Shown here: one piece after another, positions 15,695 to 24,820 of the stretch
How positions within the stretch are numbered: the stretch's first letter is position 1
Layout of the letters: each line of letters begins with the position of its first letter
Assembly (NCBI RefSeq): GCF_027706725.1
Contig: NZ_JAQFWQ010000009.1
Location: forward strand, 39,506-103,505
Length of the DNA stretch: 64,000 nucleotides
Source: Nocardiopsis endophytica
Lineage (GTDB): Bacteria; Actinomycetota; Actinomycetes; Streptosporangiales; Streptosporangiaceae
Direction: 5' to 3'
Made by a program: the position numbers and the translations under genes
The notes under the pieces: model-generated
The model's database searches: none
Seen by the model: only the letters and a program-made list of their open reading frames with translations
What the model was told of the DNA's origin: nothing

Positions 15695-17230
15695 CTAGCC
15701 CTCCCGGCCCTTGTCCGGGCCGCCCTGAGCGTTCTGGCCGGGCACGTCGACCCCGCCGCGGGTGCGGCGGCGCCGGCGGCGGCGCGGCTTCGCAGCGGCG
15801 CCCTCGTCGCCGGAGGCGGCGGGGGTCTGCGCGCCGTCCTCGGCCGGGGCCTCGGACTCGCCGCGGCCCCTGCGGGTGCGGCGGCGGTTCCGGCCGCGCG
15901 AGCGCGCCGGCCGCTCCTCCTTCTCGTTCCGGCGGCGCGGGCCGCCGGTGTCGCCGATGTCCTCGACCTCCTCGGCCTCCAGCCCGGCGCGCTCCTGGCG
16001 CTCCTTGGCCAGGCGGCCCTTCGTGCCCTCCGGGATGCGGAGGTTCTCGAAGAAGTGCGGGGAGGTGGAGTAGGTCTCCTCCGGCTCGGCGAGGTCGAGC
16101 TCGAGCGCGTTGTTGATCAGCTTCCAGCGCGCGATCTCCTGCCAGTCGACGAAGGTGACCGCGGTGCCCGAGCGCCCGGCGCGGCCGGTGCGGCCGATCC
16201 GGTGGGTGTAGGTCTTCTCGTCGTCCGGGCACTCGTAGTTGACGACGTGCGTGACGTCGTCCACGTCGAGCCCGCGCGCGGCCACGTCGGTGGCCACCAG
16301 CACGTCGATCTTGCCGTTGCGGAACGCCCGCAGCGCGCGCTCGCGCTGGCTCTGGCCCAGGTCGCCGTGGACCGCCGCGGCCGCGAAGCCGCGCGTCTTG
16401 AGCTCCCCGGCGACCTTGTCGCAGGCCCGCTTGGTCTGGCAGAACACCATGCTCAGCCCGCGGCCCTCGGCCTGCAGCATCCGGGCGAGCATCTCCACCT
16501 TGTCCATCGGGTGCGTCCGGTAGACGAACTGCTCGATGCCGTTGGTGGCGGTGTGGTCCGGGTCGTCGTCGTCCCCGGCGCGCACGTGCGTGGGCCGGTT
16601 CAGGTAGTTCCGCGACAGCGCCACGATCTCGCTCGGCATGGTCGCCGAGAACAGCATCGACTGGCGCTCGTCGGGGATCTTGTTCAGGATGCGCTCGATG
16701 TCGGGCAGGAAGCCCAGGTCGAGCATCTTGTCGGCCTCGTCGAGGACGATCGCGCGCACCCCGCCCAGGCTCAGGTGCTTCTGCTTCTCCAGGTCGAGCA
16801 GGCGCCCGGGGGTGCCGACGACGATGTCCGCGCCCTCCTTGAGCCCCTCGATCTGCGGCTCGTAGGCGCGCCCGCCGTAGACGGTCAGGATGTGGGCCTT
16901 GGTGCGCTTGCCCGCCGTGGACAGGTCGGCCGCCACCTGGATCGCGAGTTCGCGGGTGGGGACGACGACCAGGGCGCGGGGGCGCTTGGGCTCACCCGGC
17001 GACTTCTGGGCCAGCTGCAGCAGCGGCAGGCCGAACGCGAACGTCTTGCCGGTGCCGGTGCGCGCCTGCCCGATGATGTCGGACCCGCTGAGGGCCAGGG
17101 GCAGCGCCAGGGACTGGATCGGGAAGGGTTCGAGGATCCCTTCGGCTTCGAGGGCGTCGGCGATCTCGGCGCTGACGCCGAGGTCGCGGAACGTCCGTCG
17201 GGGTTCGCTGGTGGTCTCTGTGTTCGTCAG
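15695..17230 (-). CDS. DEAD-box RNA helicase (RhlE type), apparent CTG start
   Basis: ATP-dependent RNA helicase of 511 aa. Motifs in order: Q motif (PFPIQSLALPLA), Walker A ARTGTGKT, PTRELAIQ, TPGRLLDLE, DEAD box VLDEADKMLD, SATMPSE, and motif VI HRIGRTGRAGRSG. The last 110 residues are an Arg/Gly-rich basic tail typical of actinobacterial RhlE. The frame has no ATG/GTG/TTG between the upstream stop and motif Q. CTG at 17230 (LTNTETTSEPRRTFRDLGV) with GGAGG 8 nt upstream (17239-17243) fits as start. The ATG at 17237 is in another frame. It is divergent from the ferritin-like gene, as Rv3211 and Rv3210c are neighbours in M. tuberculosis. Confidence 0.9.
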   Translation of the reverse strand: MTNTETTSEPRRTFRDLGVSAEIADALEAEGILEPFPIQSLALPLALSGSDIIGQARTGTGKTFAFGLPLLQLAQKSPGEPKRPRALVVVPTRELAIQVAADLSTAGKRTKAHILTVYGGRAYEPQIEGLKEGADIVVGTPGRLLDLEKQKHLSLGGVRAIVLDEADKMLDLGFLPDIERILNKIPDERQSMLFSATMPSEIVALSRNYLNRPTHVRAGDDDDPDHTATNGIEQFVYRTHPMDKVEMLARMLQAEGRGLSMVFCQTKRACDKVAGELKTRGFAAAAVHGDLGQSQRERALRAFRNGKIDVLVATDVAARGLDVDDVTHVVNYECPDDEKTYTHRIGRTGRAGRSGTAVTFVDWQEIARWKLINNALELDLAEPEETYSTSPHFFENLRIPEGTKGRLAKERQERAGLEAEEVEDIGDTGGPRRRNEKEERPARSRGRNRRRTRRGRGESEAPAEDGAQTPAASGDEGAAAKPRRRRRRRTRGGVDVPGQNAQGGPDKGREG

Positions 17231-17243
17231 GGCTCATGCCTCC

Positions 17244-17949
17244 ATCTGGGCGGGCCGCGCGCTCTCTGCGGCGGCCTCGGCAGGGTCGGCCTCACGGGCG
17301 CCGCGCCTGCCGCGCGTGCGCCGATGCGGCGCGAGGGGCGGTGCGGGCCGCCCTTCTCGGCGCGGGCCGGTTCCGTCCGGCGCGGCCGGGTGCCGCGCGG
17401 GGCGCCCGCCGTTCGGGCGCGCCGGTCCGTCCGCTCTGTGTTGTCCTGGTGCGCGTCGTCCTGGTGCGCGGTGCGCGGCACCGCGCGGACTCCTCCGCTG
17501 CGGGGCGCCTTCCGCGTCCGGCCGGGGCGGCCGGTGCGCGGCGGAGGAACCCGCCGCAGCCGGGGGGAGCGTCCGCGCCTGTGGCGCTCGGCCGCCGATC
17601 ACGGAGCCGAGTCTATCGCGGCGCCCCGCCGCTGGACATGCCGCATCCCGAGGCGTTCCGGGACGGGCCGCGACGACCGGGTGCGGGCGCCGTTCAGCGC
17701 CCGATGGTGGAACGCCGTCCGAGGGCCGGAATAATCCCCGGACGGCCGACGCCGATTCCCGGCTCCGTCCCCGCGTGGTCCCCGCATGGTCTCCGTGCGG
17801 CCGCCCCGAACGACCGCCCCGCGCGGCCGCGGCCCGTCACCGCCGCGCGGATCCGGAAACTGTGGGCCCCGCTCCGTCCCTGCCCGCGCGGCCGCGTCCG
17901 CGTGTGCGGGCGGGCCGGCCGGGCCGACCGGCGGGGTCGCGGGGCTGGC
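17244..17949. other. Intergenic region between divergent genes
   Basis: About 700 bp of very GC-rich DNA between the helicase and the ferritin-like gene. Frames are open by composition only, with no start signals or family motifs. Apart from the -10-like element directly before the ferritin-like gene I see no structured site. Confidence 0.5.
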
Positions 17950-17962
17950 TAACCTTGCCTTC
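17950..17962 (+). promoter_or_regulatory. -10 element placed for a leaderless transcript
   Basis: TAACCT at 17950-17955 ends 7 nt before the ATG of the ferritin-like gene, which has no Shine-Dalgarno. A leaderless start is inferred. Confidence 0.4.
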
Positions 17963-18676
17963 ATGACCGATACCTCCGCCACCTCCGCGGCCGCGCAGGC
18001 CCCCAGCGGCGTCGTCGACCTGCTGGGCCTGCTCGCCTACGCCGAGCTCGTGTCCTTCTTCCGCCTCTCCGACGCCGCCGGGCTGGCGCCGGACCTGGCC
18101 GCCAAGGGAGAGCTGGCGGGGGTGGCCGCCACCGAGTACCGGCACTACCGGATGCTGCACGAGCGCCTGGCGGCGATGGGCGCCGATCCGGAGGCGGCCA
18201 TGGCGCCGTTCGTGGAGCCCCTGGACGCCTGGCACGGCCGCACGGAGCCGCGCACCTGGCTGGAGAGCCTGGTCAAGACCTACGTCGGCGACGGCATCGC
18301 CGGTGACTTCTACCGCACCGTCGCCGAGCACGCCGACGCCGAGACCGCCGAGGCCGTCCGCGGCGCGGTGTCGGAGACCGAGCGGGCCGAGGCGGTCGCG
18401 GTGCGCGTGCGGACCGCGGTGCAGGAGGATCCGAAGCTGGCCGGGCCGCTGTCGCTGTGGGCCCGGCGGCTGGTGGGCGAGGCGCTCAGCCAGGCCCAGC
18501 TGGTGGCCGCCGCCCGCCCGGAGCTGGCCGCGCTGGTGGCCCGGGGCGCGACCGGCGGCGACTCCGGCGAGGGCGGGAGCGGGGGCAAGGGCGACCTCGC
18601 GGCCGTCAGCCGGCTCTTCGCGGGGCTGACCGAGGCGCACTCGGCGCGCCTGGAGGCCATGGGGCTGAGCGGCTGA
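17963..18676 (+). CDS. Ferritin-like fold protein (MiaE-like family)
   Basis: A 237-residue all-helical protein. Conserved parts include VDLLGLLAYAELVSFFRLSD, EYRHYRMLHERLAAMGADPE, FVEPLDAWHGRTEPRTWLES and YVGDGIAGDFYRTVAEHAD. They match the actinobacterial ferritin-like proteins annotated as tRNA-hydroxylase (MiaE)-like, found beside DEAD-box helicase genes as here. Candidate iron ligands are the Glu/His residues in the second block, but a complete diiron site cannot be confirmed by eye. Residues 190-210 are a Gly/Ser-rich insert. Role in RNA modification is only a family-level inference. Confidence 0.75.
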   Translation: MTDTSATSAAAQAPSGVVDLLGLLAYAELVSFFRLSDAAGLAPDLAAKGELAGVAATEYRHYRMLHERLAAMGADPEAAMAPFVEPLDAWHGRTEPRTWLESLVKTYVGDGIAGDFYRTVAEHADAETAEAVRGAVSETERAEAVAVRVRTAVQEDPKLAGPLSLWARRLVGEALSQAQLVAAARPELAALVARGATGGDSGEGGSGGKGDLAAVSRLFAGLTEAHSARLEAMGLSG

Positions 18677-18887
18677 CCCGCGGCGCCGGTGCGGCCGGGC
18701 GCGGAGGCCGGCCGGATGGGCCGGATCGGCCGACGGCGGCCGGATCGAGCGGGTCGGCCGACGGCATCGGCCGTGATCGGGCCGGATCCGCCTGCGTGGG
18801 AGGAACCGCAGGTCACAGCAAGGGTGTCGGAAAAGTGAGCCCGGTCACTCGGACACGGGAAGGTCATGTTTCGGTCCCGAATTGACA

Positions 18888-18893
18888 TATAGT
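18888..18893 (+). promoter_or_regulatory. -10-like TATAGT upstream of the 103-aa gene
   Basis: ATTGACATATAGT is strikingly AT-rich for this genome, with TATAGT about 45 nt before the start codon. The overlapping TTGACA could instead be a -35, but no good -10 lies 16-18 nt downstream of it. Which hexamer is used is unclear. Confidence 0.4.
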
Positions 18894-18938
18894 CGGACGG
18901 GTCCGGAGTCCGTCCCCCGACTGTGAGGTTGTGCGTCC

Positions 18939-19250
18939 ATGCGCAGTGGGTTCGACGCGCAGGGCCCGCTGGCCCGACTGTCACGCGAGTTCGACGTCTT
19001 CGGTCCCCTCGGCGGGGGAGCCGAGCCCTGGCTCACCGCTGAGCTGGACCAGCACGCCGCCGCGGTGCGCGACTCCATCGTCGGCGGCGGCGCCCGGCTG
19101 ACGCGCCGGAGCCTCACCGGCTACCTCCGCGGGTTCGTGGACGGCTGCCGTGAGCGCGGCTGGCACAGCACCTCCTCCGAGTACGACTGGGAGACCCTGC
19201 GGCTGCTCGCGATCTGCCGCCTGGCCAAGGAATGCGGATTCGTCCGCTAA
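18939..19250 (+). CDS. Small conserved-looking protein, function unknown
   Basis: A 103-residue soluble protein, MRSGFDAQGPLARLSREFDV onward, ending SEYDWETLRLLAICRLAKEC. It has a helical C-terminal half with Trp and Cys residues and normal codon use (G/C in third position). An ATG start follows TGTGAGGTTGTGCGTCC, a weak Shine-Dalgarno. It resembles small DUF proteins found scattered in actinobacteria, but I do not recognise the family. Confidence 0.65.
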   Translation: MRSGFDAQGPLARLSREFDVFGPLGGGAEPWLTAELDQHAAAVRDSIVGGGARLTRRSLTGYLRGFVDGCRERGWHSTSSEYDWETLRLLAICRLAKECGFVR

Positions 19251-19497
19251 GTTGGTCTGGCCCCAGTGGAACCTCAGGCGCACGAGCGCGCGCCGATCCG
19301 CGAAGTGATCTCGCAGAGGCACTCACGGGGCGTACGCTGATCCGTACCCGGGGTCACGTATCGGCCGCGGGCCCCTCACCTGGCGTGGGGAGCCCCCCGC
19401 AGCCGGCGCACACGGAGCGGAATCCGAGAAGCCCCCTCGAGGACCCGCCCCGGGATCGAAGCTGCGGCCGAGAGGTGCCGCGAGAAAGGAAGAGCGC

Positions 19498-19740
19498 ATG
19501 AGGAGCGGTCGGCACGGGGCCGTTCGGCCACCCGTCGGGGTCCTGATCCAGCAGGATCGCACCGACTTCATTCTCTTCGCCGTGATCCTCCTGGTCGCCG
19601 TGGGCGTGATGGCCCTGACCGGATGGACGAGCCCGGCGTTCTGGGTCTCGCTGCTGTCCGTTCCGGCGACGGTGGTCCTCATGATCCGGCGCATCGACCG
19701 CCTGTCCCGGGACGAGCTGCGCGCCGAGGAACTGCTCTAG
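19498..19740 (+). CDS. Small two-helix membrane protein
   Basis: An 80-residue protein with two transmembrane helices: about residues 24-42 (DFILFAVILLVAVGVMALTG) and 47-63 (FWVSLLSVPATVVLMI). Both ends are charged. ATG at 19498 has AGGAAGAG just upstream. It ends 13 nt before a strong terminator hairpin, so it is a single-gene unit. No family recognised. Confidence 0.7.
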   Translation: MRSGRHGAVRPPVGVLIQQDRTDFILFAVILLVAVGVMALTGWTSPAFWVSLLSVPATVVLMIRRIDRLSRDELRAEELL

Positions 19741-19752
19741 ATCCACGCGCGG

Positions 19753-19789
19753 GAAGGGGGCGGGACCGGTGAACGGTCCCGCCCCCTTC
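19753..19789. terminator. Strong hairpin terminator between convergent genes
   Basis: GAAGGGGGCGGGACCG pairs perfectly with CGGTCCCGCCCCCTTC across a 5 nt loop (16 bp stem). It lies between the 80-aa membrane protein and the convergent channel-like gene. Confidence 0.85.
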
Positions 19790-19830
19790 AGGAGCGCCCG
19801 CAGGCGTCTCCGGGCGCGCCAGGGTCTCGG

Positions 19831-20649
19831 TCAGGTCTCCTCGGTGCCGCGGCTCTCACCCCCCGCGGTGTGGCGGCCCGCCGACATGCCGTGGCCCGCG
19901 CGCTCGGTCCCCTCGTCGCGCTGCTGCGGCATGCCGCCGCCGGCCATCGCGTCCGACCGGCCCGAGCCGTAGGCCTGGCCCTCCTGCATGCGGGAGGTCT
20001 CCCGCTCGGCGGCGTCCAGCCACCGGGACCAGCGCTGCTGCATCGGCCGGATCATGCCGCCGCCGACGCCGACCACCAGGATGCCGCCGACGGTGGCCAG
20101 CACCGCGATGAGCACCGGCTGGGTCACCGTGGTGGCGACCCCGATCTGGTTCAGGGCCGCGATGACGCCCAGCGCCATGATGAACACGCCGACCAGGTTG
20201 GCGACGAGCCGCCCGTAGCTGAGCCCGCCCATGGCCCCCGAGACCACGTCCCGGGCGGCCTTGGCGACGATGCCCGCCACGACCACGATGACCAGTGCCA
20301 CCACGGCCTGCGGGATCCAGGCGACCACGGCGTTGAGCATCTGGGTGATCGGGTTGGTCGGCCCGAACACGCTGAAGGCCAGCTGCAGGGTGATCAGCAG
20401 GCCGGCGTAGTACACGATCTTGCCGCACAGCTCACTGGCCGAGTACCGGCTGCGCTGGAAGTACTCGCCCACCCCCGTGCGGTCCAGCCCCCGGTCGAGG
20501 CCGACGCGGGCCAGGCCCTTGCCGACGACCATGCCGAGGAACTTGGCCACCAGCCAACCGATGATCAGGATGGCCAGGAACGCGGCGAATCTGGGAACGA
20601 AGGCCGCGATGGCGGTCCACGCCGTCGTCAGCCCCTGCCCGATGTCCAT
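19831..20649 (-). CDS. Mechanosensitive-channel-like membrane protein (TM-helix/CmpX type)
   Basis: A 272-residue membrane protein with about five transmembrane helices. Conserved-TM-helix motifs include PRFAAFLAILIIGWLVAKFL, VGEYFQRSRYSASELCGKIV and WIPQAVVALVIVVVAGIVAK followed by ARDVVSGAMG. These match the CmpX/small-conductance mechanosensitive-channel-related family that lacks the MscS beta domain. The C-terminal 65 residues are hydrophilic, Gly/Arg/Met-rich and presumably cytoplasmic. Start ATG 20649. Channel activity is inferred from the family. Confidence 0.75.
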   Translation of the reverse strand: MDIGQGLTTAWTAIAAFVPRFAAFLAILIIGWLVAKFLGMVVGKGLARVGLDRGLDRTGVGEYFQRSRYSASELCGKIVYYAGLLITLQLAFSVFGPTNPITQMLNAVVAWIPQAVVALVIVVVAGIVAKAARDVVSGAMGGLSYGRLVANLVGVFIMALGVIAALNQIGVATTVTQPVLIAVLATVGGILVVGVGGGMIRPMQQRWSRWLDAAERETSRMQEGQAYGSGRSDAMAGGGMPQQRDEGTERAGHGMSAGRHTAGGESRGTEET

Positions 20650-20943
20650 GTCGTCTCACCCCCGATGGCGCCCCGCCCGGTACCCGGGTAACCGCCCCGC
20701 GTACGCTCGGCGAAACGAAAAGAATCGCTTCTCATCCCGGCGATTACCCGTTATGAGCAGGGCCGAATCGTCGGAGGGTGACGATGGGCAACTCTCGGTA
20801 AAGGGCGGGTCATGCGCCGACCATCCGGCCGGGGGTCGGACCGGGGCACGGAAGGGCCGGGTGCGCGCCTGAGGGAGGCGTCGGACGGGACGGGGGCGGG
20901 GCGGGGGTGGAGGAGGCGGCGCGGCGGAGCCGCGCCAGGGCCG

Positions 20944-21585
20944 CTAGGACTCGGAGGACCCGCCCTCGCGGGTCAGGTCCCACCCGGCCAGGCCGCGCCA
21001 GGCCAGACGGGCCACCAGCTGCTCGGCGGCCTCCTTGGGGATCGACCCCGACAGGCTCAGCCAGTACCGGGCGCTCGTCTCCGCCATGCCGACCAGGCCG
21101 ATGCTCAGGATGTGCGCCTCGTCCTCGGAGATGCTCGTGTCCTGGCGGATCACCTCGCCGATCAGCGCGGCGCACCGGTGCAGGGTCTGCTCCAGCTTCT
21201 CGCGCACCGCCGGAAGGTTGCGCAGGTCCGACTCGAACACCAGCCGGAACGCCTCGCCGTCCCCGGCCACGAAGTCGAAGAACGCCTGGAAGCTCGCCTT
21301 GACGCGCTCCCGGTTGTCCGTCGTGCTCTCCAGGGCGTCCCGCTGCTTCTCCACCAGGGCCTCGGAGTGCTGCTCCAGCAGGGCCAGATAGAGCTCCAGC
21401 TTGCCCGGGAAGTGCTGGTAGAGCACAGGCTTGCTGACGCCGGCGCGCTCGGCGATCTCGTCCATCGCGGCCTGGTGGTACCCCTGCGCGACGAACACCT
21501 CCTGGGCGGCGGCCAGCAGCTGCCGCCTGCGGGCGAGCCGGGGCAGGCGGGTTCCGCGCGGCCGGGCGTCTGAAGGAGCTGTCAC
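20944..21585 (-). CDS. TetR-family transcriptional regulator
   Basis: A 213-residue TetR regulator. The N-terminal HTH is LLAAAQEVFVAQGYHQAAMD followed by EIAERAGVSKPVLYQHFPGK. The C-terminal ligand domain is helical (ASFQAFFDFVAGDGEAFRLV, then HILSIGLVGMAETSARYWLS). GTG at 21585 is chosen because GGAGG lies 8 nt upstream; the frame extends 19 codons further without a start signal. Its position near MoeZ and the hydrolase matches Rv3208 of M. tuberculosis. Targets are unknown. Confidence 0.9.
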   Translation of the reverse strand: MTAPSDARPRGTRLPRLARRRQLLAAAQEVFVAQGYHQAAMDEIAERAGVSKPVLYQHFPGKLELYLALLEQHSEALVEKQRDALESTTDNRERVKASFQAFFDFVAGDGEAFRLVFESDLRNLPAVREKLEQTLHRCAALIGEVIRQDTSISEDEAHILSIGLVGMAETSARYWLSLSGSIPKEAAEQLVARLAWRGLAGWDLTREGGSSES

Positions 21586-21939
21586 ACCCACATCCTCCGA
21601 ACTGGTGCGGCACGGCGGGCGCCGCGGTCGACGGTCGGACAAGGAACGCGCCTCGGAGACGAAGGATGGGGAGCTGCCCGGCGCGTGTTCCTTCTGGTCA
21701 TCTTACTGGGACGTAGGTTACGCCCGCCCGTCCCCCACCACCACCCTCAACCGTCTGCGCTCCGCGCAGCAGCCCTCCCGCAGTGTCGCCCACCACCACC
21801 CTCAACGAGCCACGCTCCGCACCGCCGCCCCTCCGCCCTACGGCCAACGCCTCAGGCATAGAACCAGGCGTGCCGGAACCAGGAGTGCCGGAGTCACGCG
21901 TACCAGGCCAGGCGCTCCCGGAGCGGAACCGTGCGGTCC
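21586..21939. other. Intergenic region with short direct repeats
   Basis: No gene. CCACCACCACCCTCAAC occurs twice, at 21731-21747 and 21790-21806. A second imperfect tandem word, GTGCCGGAACCAGGAGTGCC, lies near 21869-21888. Composition is C-rich on the plus strand. The region separates TetR from the upstream small acidic protein gene on the same strand. Confidence 0.6.
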
Positions 21940-22182
21940 CTACTCGCGGTACTCGTCGTCGTCCCCACCGACCTCGAGGTGCTGCTCCACCGCATCGCCC
22001 TCCGGGACGTCGTCGGACACCCCCAGCGGCCGGTCGGCCGACCAGGTCTCCTCCTCGCCGACCTCCGCGCGCTGCTCGGCCAGGTCGGCCTCGGACGTCT
22101 CGAAGTCCCCTTCGAACTCGGCGTCCCGTTCGGCGGCCTCCTGGGCCTTCCGCCCGTTCTCCTGCTGCCACTGAGCTGCCAC
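21940..22182 (-). CDS. Small acidic protein, function unknown
   Basis: An 80-residue highly acidic protein: MAAQWQQENGRKAQEAAERD at the start, VPEGDAVEQHLEV and GGDDDEYRE near the end. The PEADAVEQ-like motif and DDEYR tail recur, to my recollection, in unannotated actinobacterial proteins. GTG at 22182 has AGGGGGG 4 nt upstream. It is probably soluble and partly disordered. It is divergent from the downstream hydrolase gene. Confidence 0.65.
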   Translation of the reverse strand: MAAQWQQENGRKAQEAAERDAEFEGDFETSEADLAEQRAEVGEEETWSADRPLGVSDDVPEGDAVEQHLEVGGDDDEYRE

Positions 22183-22345
22183 GAGTCCCCCCTGGATCGT
22201 CGTGAAGCCTTCCTGCCACCGGATGTCTACCCGCCACGGGTGGCGCGCATCCCCGGCCCCTGCACCTGTGGCCGTCCGAGTCCGTAGAGTTCTCCGCACA
22301 AGGTGATCCGCACAACGAGAACCGTGGACCCGTGAGGGGGTGTCC

Positions 22346-23251
22346 GTGATCGACCCCATCGACCCGTGGCCCGGGGAGCTGCGCACGGTCGGCGGTCGGC
22401 GGCTGCACGTCCGCGCCGGAGGGAACGGCGGCAGCCGCGTCGTCTACCTGCACGGGCTCGGCGGGTCGTCCACCAATTGGACCGACCTGATGGGCGCCCT
22501 CGCCGACGACCACCTCGGCGAGGCACCGGACCTCCCGGGGTTCGGCCTGTCCCCGCCCCCGGACGACGGCGACTACTCGGTCGACGCGCACGCCGCCGCG
22601 GCCGCCGGGGTGATCCGCTCCGGCGCCCACCCCGTGCACCTGGTCGGCAACTCCCTGGGCGGCACCGTGGCGGTCCGCCTCGCCGCCGACCACCCGGAGC
22701 TCGTGCGCACCCTCACCCTGATCTCCCCCGCCCTGCCCGACCTGCGGCCCCGGCTGGTGCCCTACCAGATGGTCGGCGCCCTGTTCCCGGTGCTCGGCCC
22801 GGCCGTGTACACGCGCATCCAGAGCCGACCGGCCGAGGTCCGCGTGCAGGACATGCTCGACGCCACCTACTACGACCCCGCCGCGGTCCCCGCCCAGCGG
22901 GTCATGGAGGCGCTGGAGGCCGAACGGGAGCGGGAGAGGTGCGGGCACGCCGTCGAGGCGGTCCTGGAGAGCCTGCGCGGGCTGGTGGCCGAGTACCTGC
23001 GGCGCGGACCGCGCTCGCTGTGGCGGCAGGCCTCCGGGCTCCAGGTGCCCACGCTGCTCGTCTACGCCATGGCCGACCGGTTCGTCGACCCGCGGATCGC
23101 CCGCCGCGCCGCCCGGGTCTTCCCGCGCAACCGGCTCGTGGTGATGAACGAGACCGGCCACGTGGCGATGATGGAGCGCCCCGAGGCGGTCGCCCGGGAG
23201 GTGCGCCCGTTCCTCGCCGGGGCCGACGCGGCCCGCACCCGCCCCGCCTGA
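22346..23251 (+). CDS. Alpha/beta-hydrolase fold protein
   Basis: A 301-residue alpha/beta hydrolase. Oxyanion region VVYLHGLGGSSTNW, nucleophile elbow GNSLGG (Ser about 101), acid in YAMADRFVDPR, His in MNETGHVAMME. These features are close to the actinobacterial hydrolases lying between TetR and MoeZ. GTG at 22346 is preferred because GAGGGG ends 6 nt upstream; GTG 22340 is in frame but overlaps that site. Substrate unknown. Confidence 0.85.
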   Translation: MIDPIDPWPGELRTVGGRRLHVRAGGNGGSRVVYLHGLGGSSTNWTDLMGALADDHLGEAPDLPGFGLSPPPDDGDYSVDAHAAAAAGVIRSGAHPVHLVGNSLGGTVAVRLAADHPELVRTLTLISPALPDLRPRLVPYQMVGALFPVLGPAVYTRIQSRPAEVRVQDMLDATYYDPAAVPAQRVMEALEAERERERCGHAVEAVLESLRGLVAEYLRRGPRSLWRQASGLQVPTLLVYAMADRFVDPRIARRAARVFPRNRLVVMNETGHVAMMERPEAVAREVRPFLAGADAARTRPA

Positions 23252-23490
23252 CCCCGGCCCACCGCCCGCCCACCGCCGCCCCGCCTGACCTCGCCCGACC
23301 CGGGGCGCCCGCGCCGTCCGCGGCCGCCGTCCGAGCCGGGTCCCCGGGCGGGGAATCAAAAACCCCACCCCGTAGGTTGGGTATAAGAGCAAGCTCGTCA
23401 CGTGCCCGATCCGAACCTCCGGCCGGCCCCGGCCCCCTCCGGAGGGACCGCGGGCGGCGTGGCGCCGACGAGAACTGTTGAGGAGCCGCT

Positions 23491-24669
23491 GTGTCGCTGC
23501 CGCCGCTGGTCGAACCAGCCGACGAGCTGACCGTCGACGAGGTGCGCCGCTACTCTCGCCATCTGATCATCCCCGACGTGGGCATGGACGGCCAGAAGCG
23601 CCTGAAGAACGCCAAGGTGCTGGTCGTGGGCGCCGGCGGACTCGGGTCGCCCGCCCTGCTCTACCTGGCCGCCGCCGGTGTGGGCACGCTCGGCATCATC
23701 GACTTCGACGTGGTCGACGAGTCCAACCTGCAGCGCCAGATCATCCACGGGCAGAGCGACGTGGACCGCCCCAAGGCGGTGTCCGCGCGCGACTCCATCC
23801 GCGAGGTGAACCCCAACGTCGAGGTGGTCCTGCACGAGGAGCGGCTCGACTCCGACAACGCCTTCCGCATCTTCGAGCCCTACGACCTCATCGTCGACGG
23901 CACCGACAACTTCGCCACCCGGTACCTGGTGAACGACGCGTGCGTCCTGCTCGGCAAGCCGTACGTGTGGGGGTCGATCTACCGGTTCGACGGGCAGGCC
24001 TCGGTGTTCTGGGCCGAGCACGGCCCCTGCTACCGCTGCCTGTACCCCGAGCCCCCGCCGCCCGGCATGGTGCCCTCCTGCGCCGAGGGCGGCGTGCTCG
24101 GCGTGCTCTGCGCCTCGATCGGCTCCATCCAGGTGAACGAGGCCATCAAGCTGCTGGCCGGGTTCGGCGAGCCGCTGGTCGGCCGCCTGATGATCTACGA
24201 CGCCCTGGAGATGAACTACCGCTCGGTGAAGGTCCGCAAGGACCCCGAGTGCCCGCTGTGCGGCAAGAACCCCTCCATCACCGAGCTGATCGACTACGAG
24301 GAGTTCTGCGGCACCGTCTCGGACGAGGCCCAGCAGGCCGCGGCCGACTCCACCATCACCGCCGCCGAGCTCAAGCGGATGATGGACGACGGCGACGACT
24401 TCCAGCTGGTGGACGTCCGGGAGAAGAACGAGTACGAGATCGTCAGCATCCCCGGCTCGGTCCTCATCCCCAAGGGCGAGTTCCTGAACGGGGAGGCGTT
24501 CGCCAAGCTGCCGCAGGACAAGAAGATCGTCCTGCACTGCAAGTCGGGCGCCCGCTCGGCCGAGGCGCTGGCCGCGCTCAAGGGCGCGGGATTCTCCGAC
24601 GCCGTCCACGTGGGCGGCGGCGTGCTGGCCTGGGTGAAGCAGGTCGACCCGAGCCTGCCGAGCTACTGA
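23491..24669 (+). CDS. moeZ: Adenylyltransferase/sulfurtransferase MoeZ
   Basis: A 392-residue two-domain enzyme that adenylates and then sulfurates ubiquitin-like sulfur carriers (MoaD, ThiS, CysO). The E1-like domain covers residues 15-270, with VVGAGGLGSPALLYLAAAGV at 44-63, DFDVVDESNLQRQ, and zinc cysteine pairs in CYRC and CPLC. The rhodanese domain covers 285-390 with active-site Cys350 in LHCKSGARS. This fusion is typical of actinobacteria (Rv3206c). It is a monocistronic-looking gene ending at a strong hairpin. Product acts in molybdopterin, thiamine and cysteine sulfur transfer. Confidence 0.95.
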   Translation: MSLPPLVEPADELTVDEVRRYSRHLIIPDVGMDGQKRLKNAKVLVVGAGGLGSPALLYLAAAGVGTLGIIDFDVVDESNLQRQIIHGQSDVDRPKAVSARDSIREVNPNVEVVLHEERLDSDNAFRIFEPYDLIVDGTDNFATRYLVNDACVLLGKPYVWGSIYRFDGQASVFWAEHGPCYRCLYPEPPPPGMVPSCAEGGVLGVLCASIGSIQVNEAIKLLAGFGEPLVGRLMIYDALEMNYRSVKVRKDPECPLCGKNPSITELIDYEEFCGTVSDEAQQAAADSTITAAELKRMMDDGDDFQLVDVREKNEYEIVSIPGSVLIPKGEFLNGEAFAKLPQDKKIVLHCKSGARSAEALAALKGAGFSDAVHVGGGVLAWVKQVDPSLPSY

Positions 24670-24685
24670 CGCGCTGAACCGCCGG

Positions 24686-24716
24686 GGCCCGGTCCGCTCT
24701 CTCAGCGGGCCGGGCC
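24686..24716 (+). terminator. Hairpin terminator after moeZ
   Basis: GGCCCGG-T-CCGCT pairs with AGCGG-G-CCGGGCC across a CTCTC loop, 17 nt after the stop. Confidence 0.75.
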
Positions 24717-24820
24717 TCCGTGTGTCCAGGGTCCCCGCCGCGCATCGGTTGTGATCTGTGCCACTCCTGGGTATCTATCAGGCGCCGACCCGACGGATCG
24801 GCAGCGAGGGAGGTGCGGCC

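Noticed and set aside
17244..17949. Possible genes in the helicase/ferritin-like gap
   Set aside because: Frames are open on both strands, as expected at this GC content; none has a start signal, codon bias or a motif.
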